A stretch of DNA of 30,654 bases from JADFOB01 sp964651325 (GTDB taxonomy: Bacteria; Planctomycetota; Phycisphaerae; UBA1845): assembly GCA_964651325.1 (NCBI GenBank), contig CAZYXP010000015.1, positions 1 to 30,654 of the forward strand, in the 5' to 3' direction. Position 1 is the first letter of the stretch. Each line of letters begins with the position of its first letter. The notes below the pieces were generated by a model. The model was not told the origin of the DNA, ran no database searches, and saw only the letters and a list, made by a program, of their open reading frames with translations. The translations under genes were made by a program, and so were the position numbers. Positions 30,588 through 30,654 of the stretch are shown piece after piece.

Positions 30588-30654
30588 ACGCCGCACAGCC
30601 CATCCCATTCGACCCCCGCGGGGGCGGGCAGGGCTCACGTCGCACACAGCCCGC

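Noticed and set aside
30447..30647. A 66-codon minus-strand frame at the right end
   Set aside because: It is made up of repeat family sequence (D and C), so it is an artefact of the palindromes.

Overview
This window looks like chromosomal DNA from a GC-rich bacterium, most likely a planctomycete, possibly of the Phycisphaerae type. That placement is an inference. It rests on a zinc-ribbon/one-TM protein inside the nusA-infB operon, a PilM-PilN-like fusion in a GspL slot, many TPR proteins, long acidic low-complexity tails on NusA and IF2, and families of short palindromic repeats between genes. No rRNA, tRNA, insertion sequence, phage gene or CRISPR array was recognised.

Region 1 (1-9028, minus strand) is a type II secretion / type IV pilus-like assembly cluster in the order gspF, gspG, (terminator), gspH, gspI, gspJ, gspK, gspL (a PilM+PilN-type fusion), gspM/PilO-like (cut off by the left edge). 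The pseudopilins G to K carry prepilin leaders. F, L and M would form the inner-membrane platform. The ATPase (GspE) and secretin (GspD) are not in the window. Genes I/J, J/K and K/L overlap by a few bases.

Region 2 (9029-13315, minus strand) holds cytidylate kinase with an upstream response regulator that joins an excisionase-type HTH to a receiver domain, a membrane-anchored LysM protein with a very basic linker, and a small predicted lipoprotein. Long intergenic spacers here carry dispersed palindromic repeats. Two direct copies of one repeat flank the regulator-cmk pair.

Region 3 (13489-21470, plus strand) is a transcription/translation operon: a consensus sigma70 promoter, a structured leader of about 330 nt ending in a strong intrinsic terminator, then nusA, infB, a zinc-ribbon membrane protein, a DUF503/YlxP protein, rbfA and a degenerate endonuclease III-like HhH protein. 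The last four genes include two 4-bp ATGA overlaps. rimP and ylxR are not present in their usual places. A large TPR lipoprotein (21590-25096) and yebC follow on the same strand.

Region 4 (25978-28618, minus strand) has a TPR protein, rpsT (bS20) and an S4-less TlyA/FtsJ-type rRNA methyltransferase. Region 5 (28786-30410, plus strand) is def-fmt behind a good promoter: the enzymes that formylate initiator Met-tRNA and later remove the formyl group. The right end is non-coding and repeat-rich.

The most interesting points are the promoter-leader-terminator unit ahead of nusA, the terminator between gspG and gspH, the degenerate HhH protein coupled to rbfA, the zinc-ribbon protein of unknown function in the translation operon, and the repeat families.
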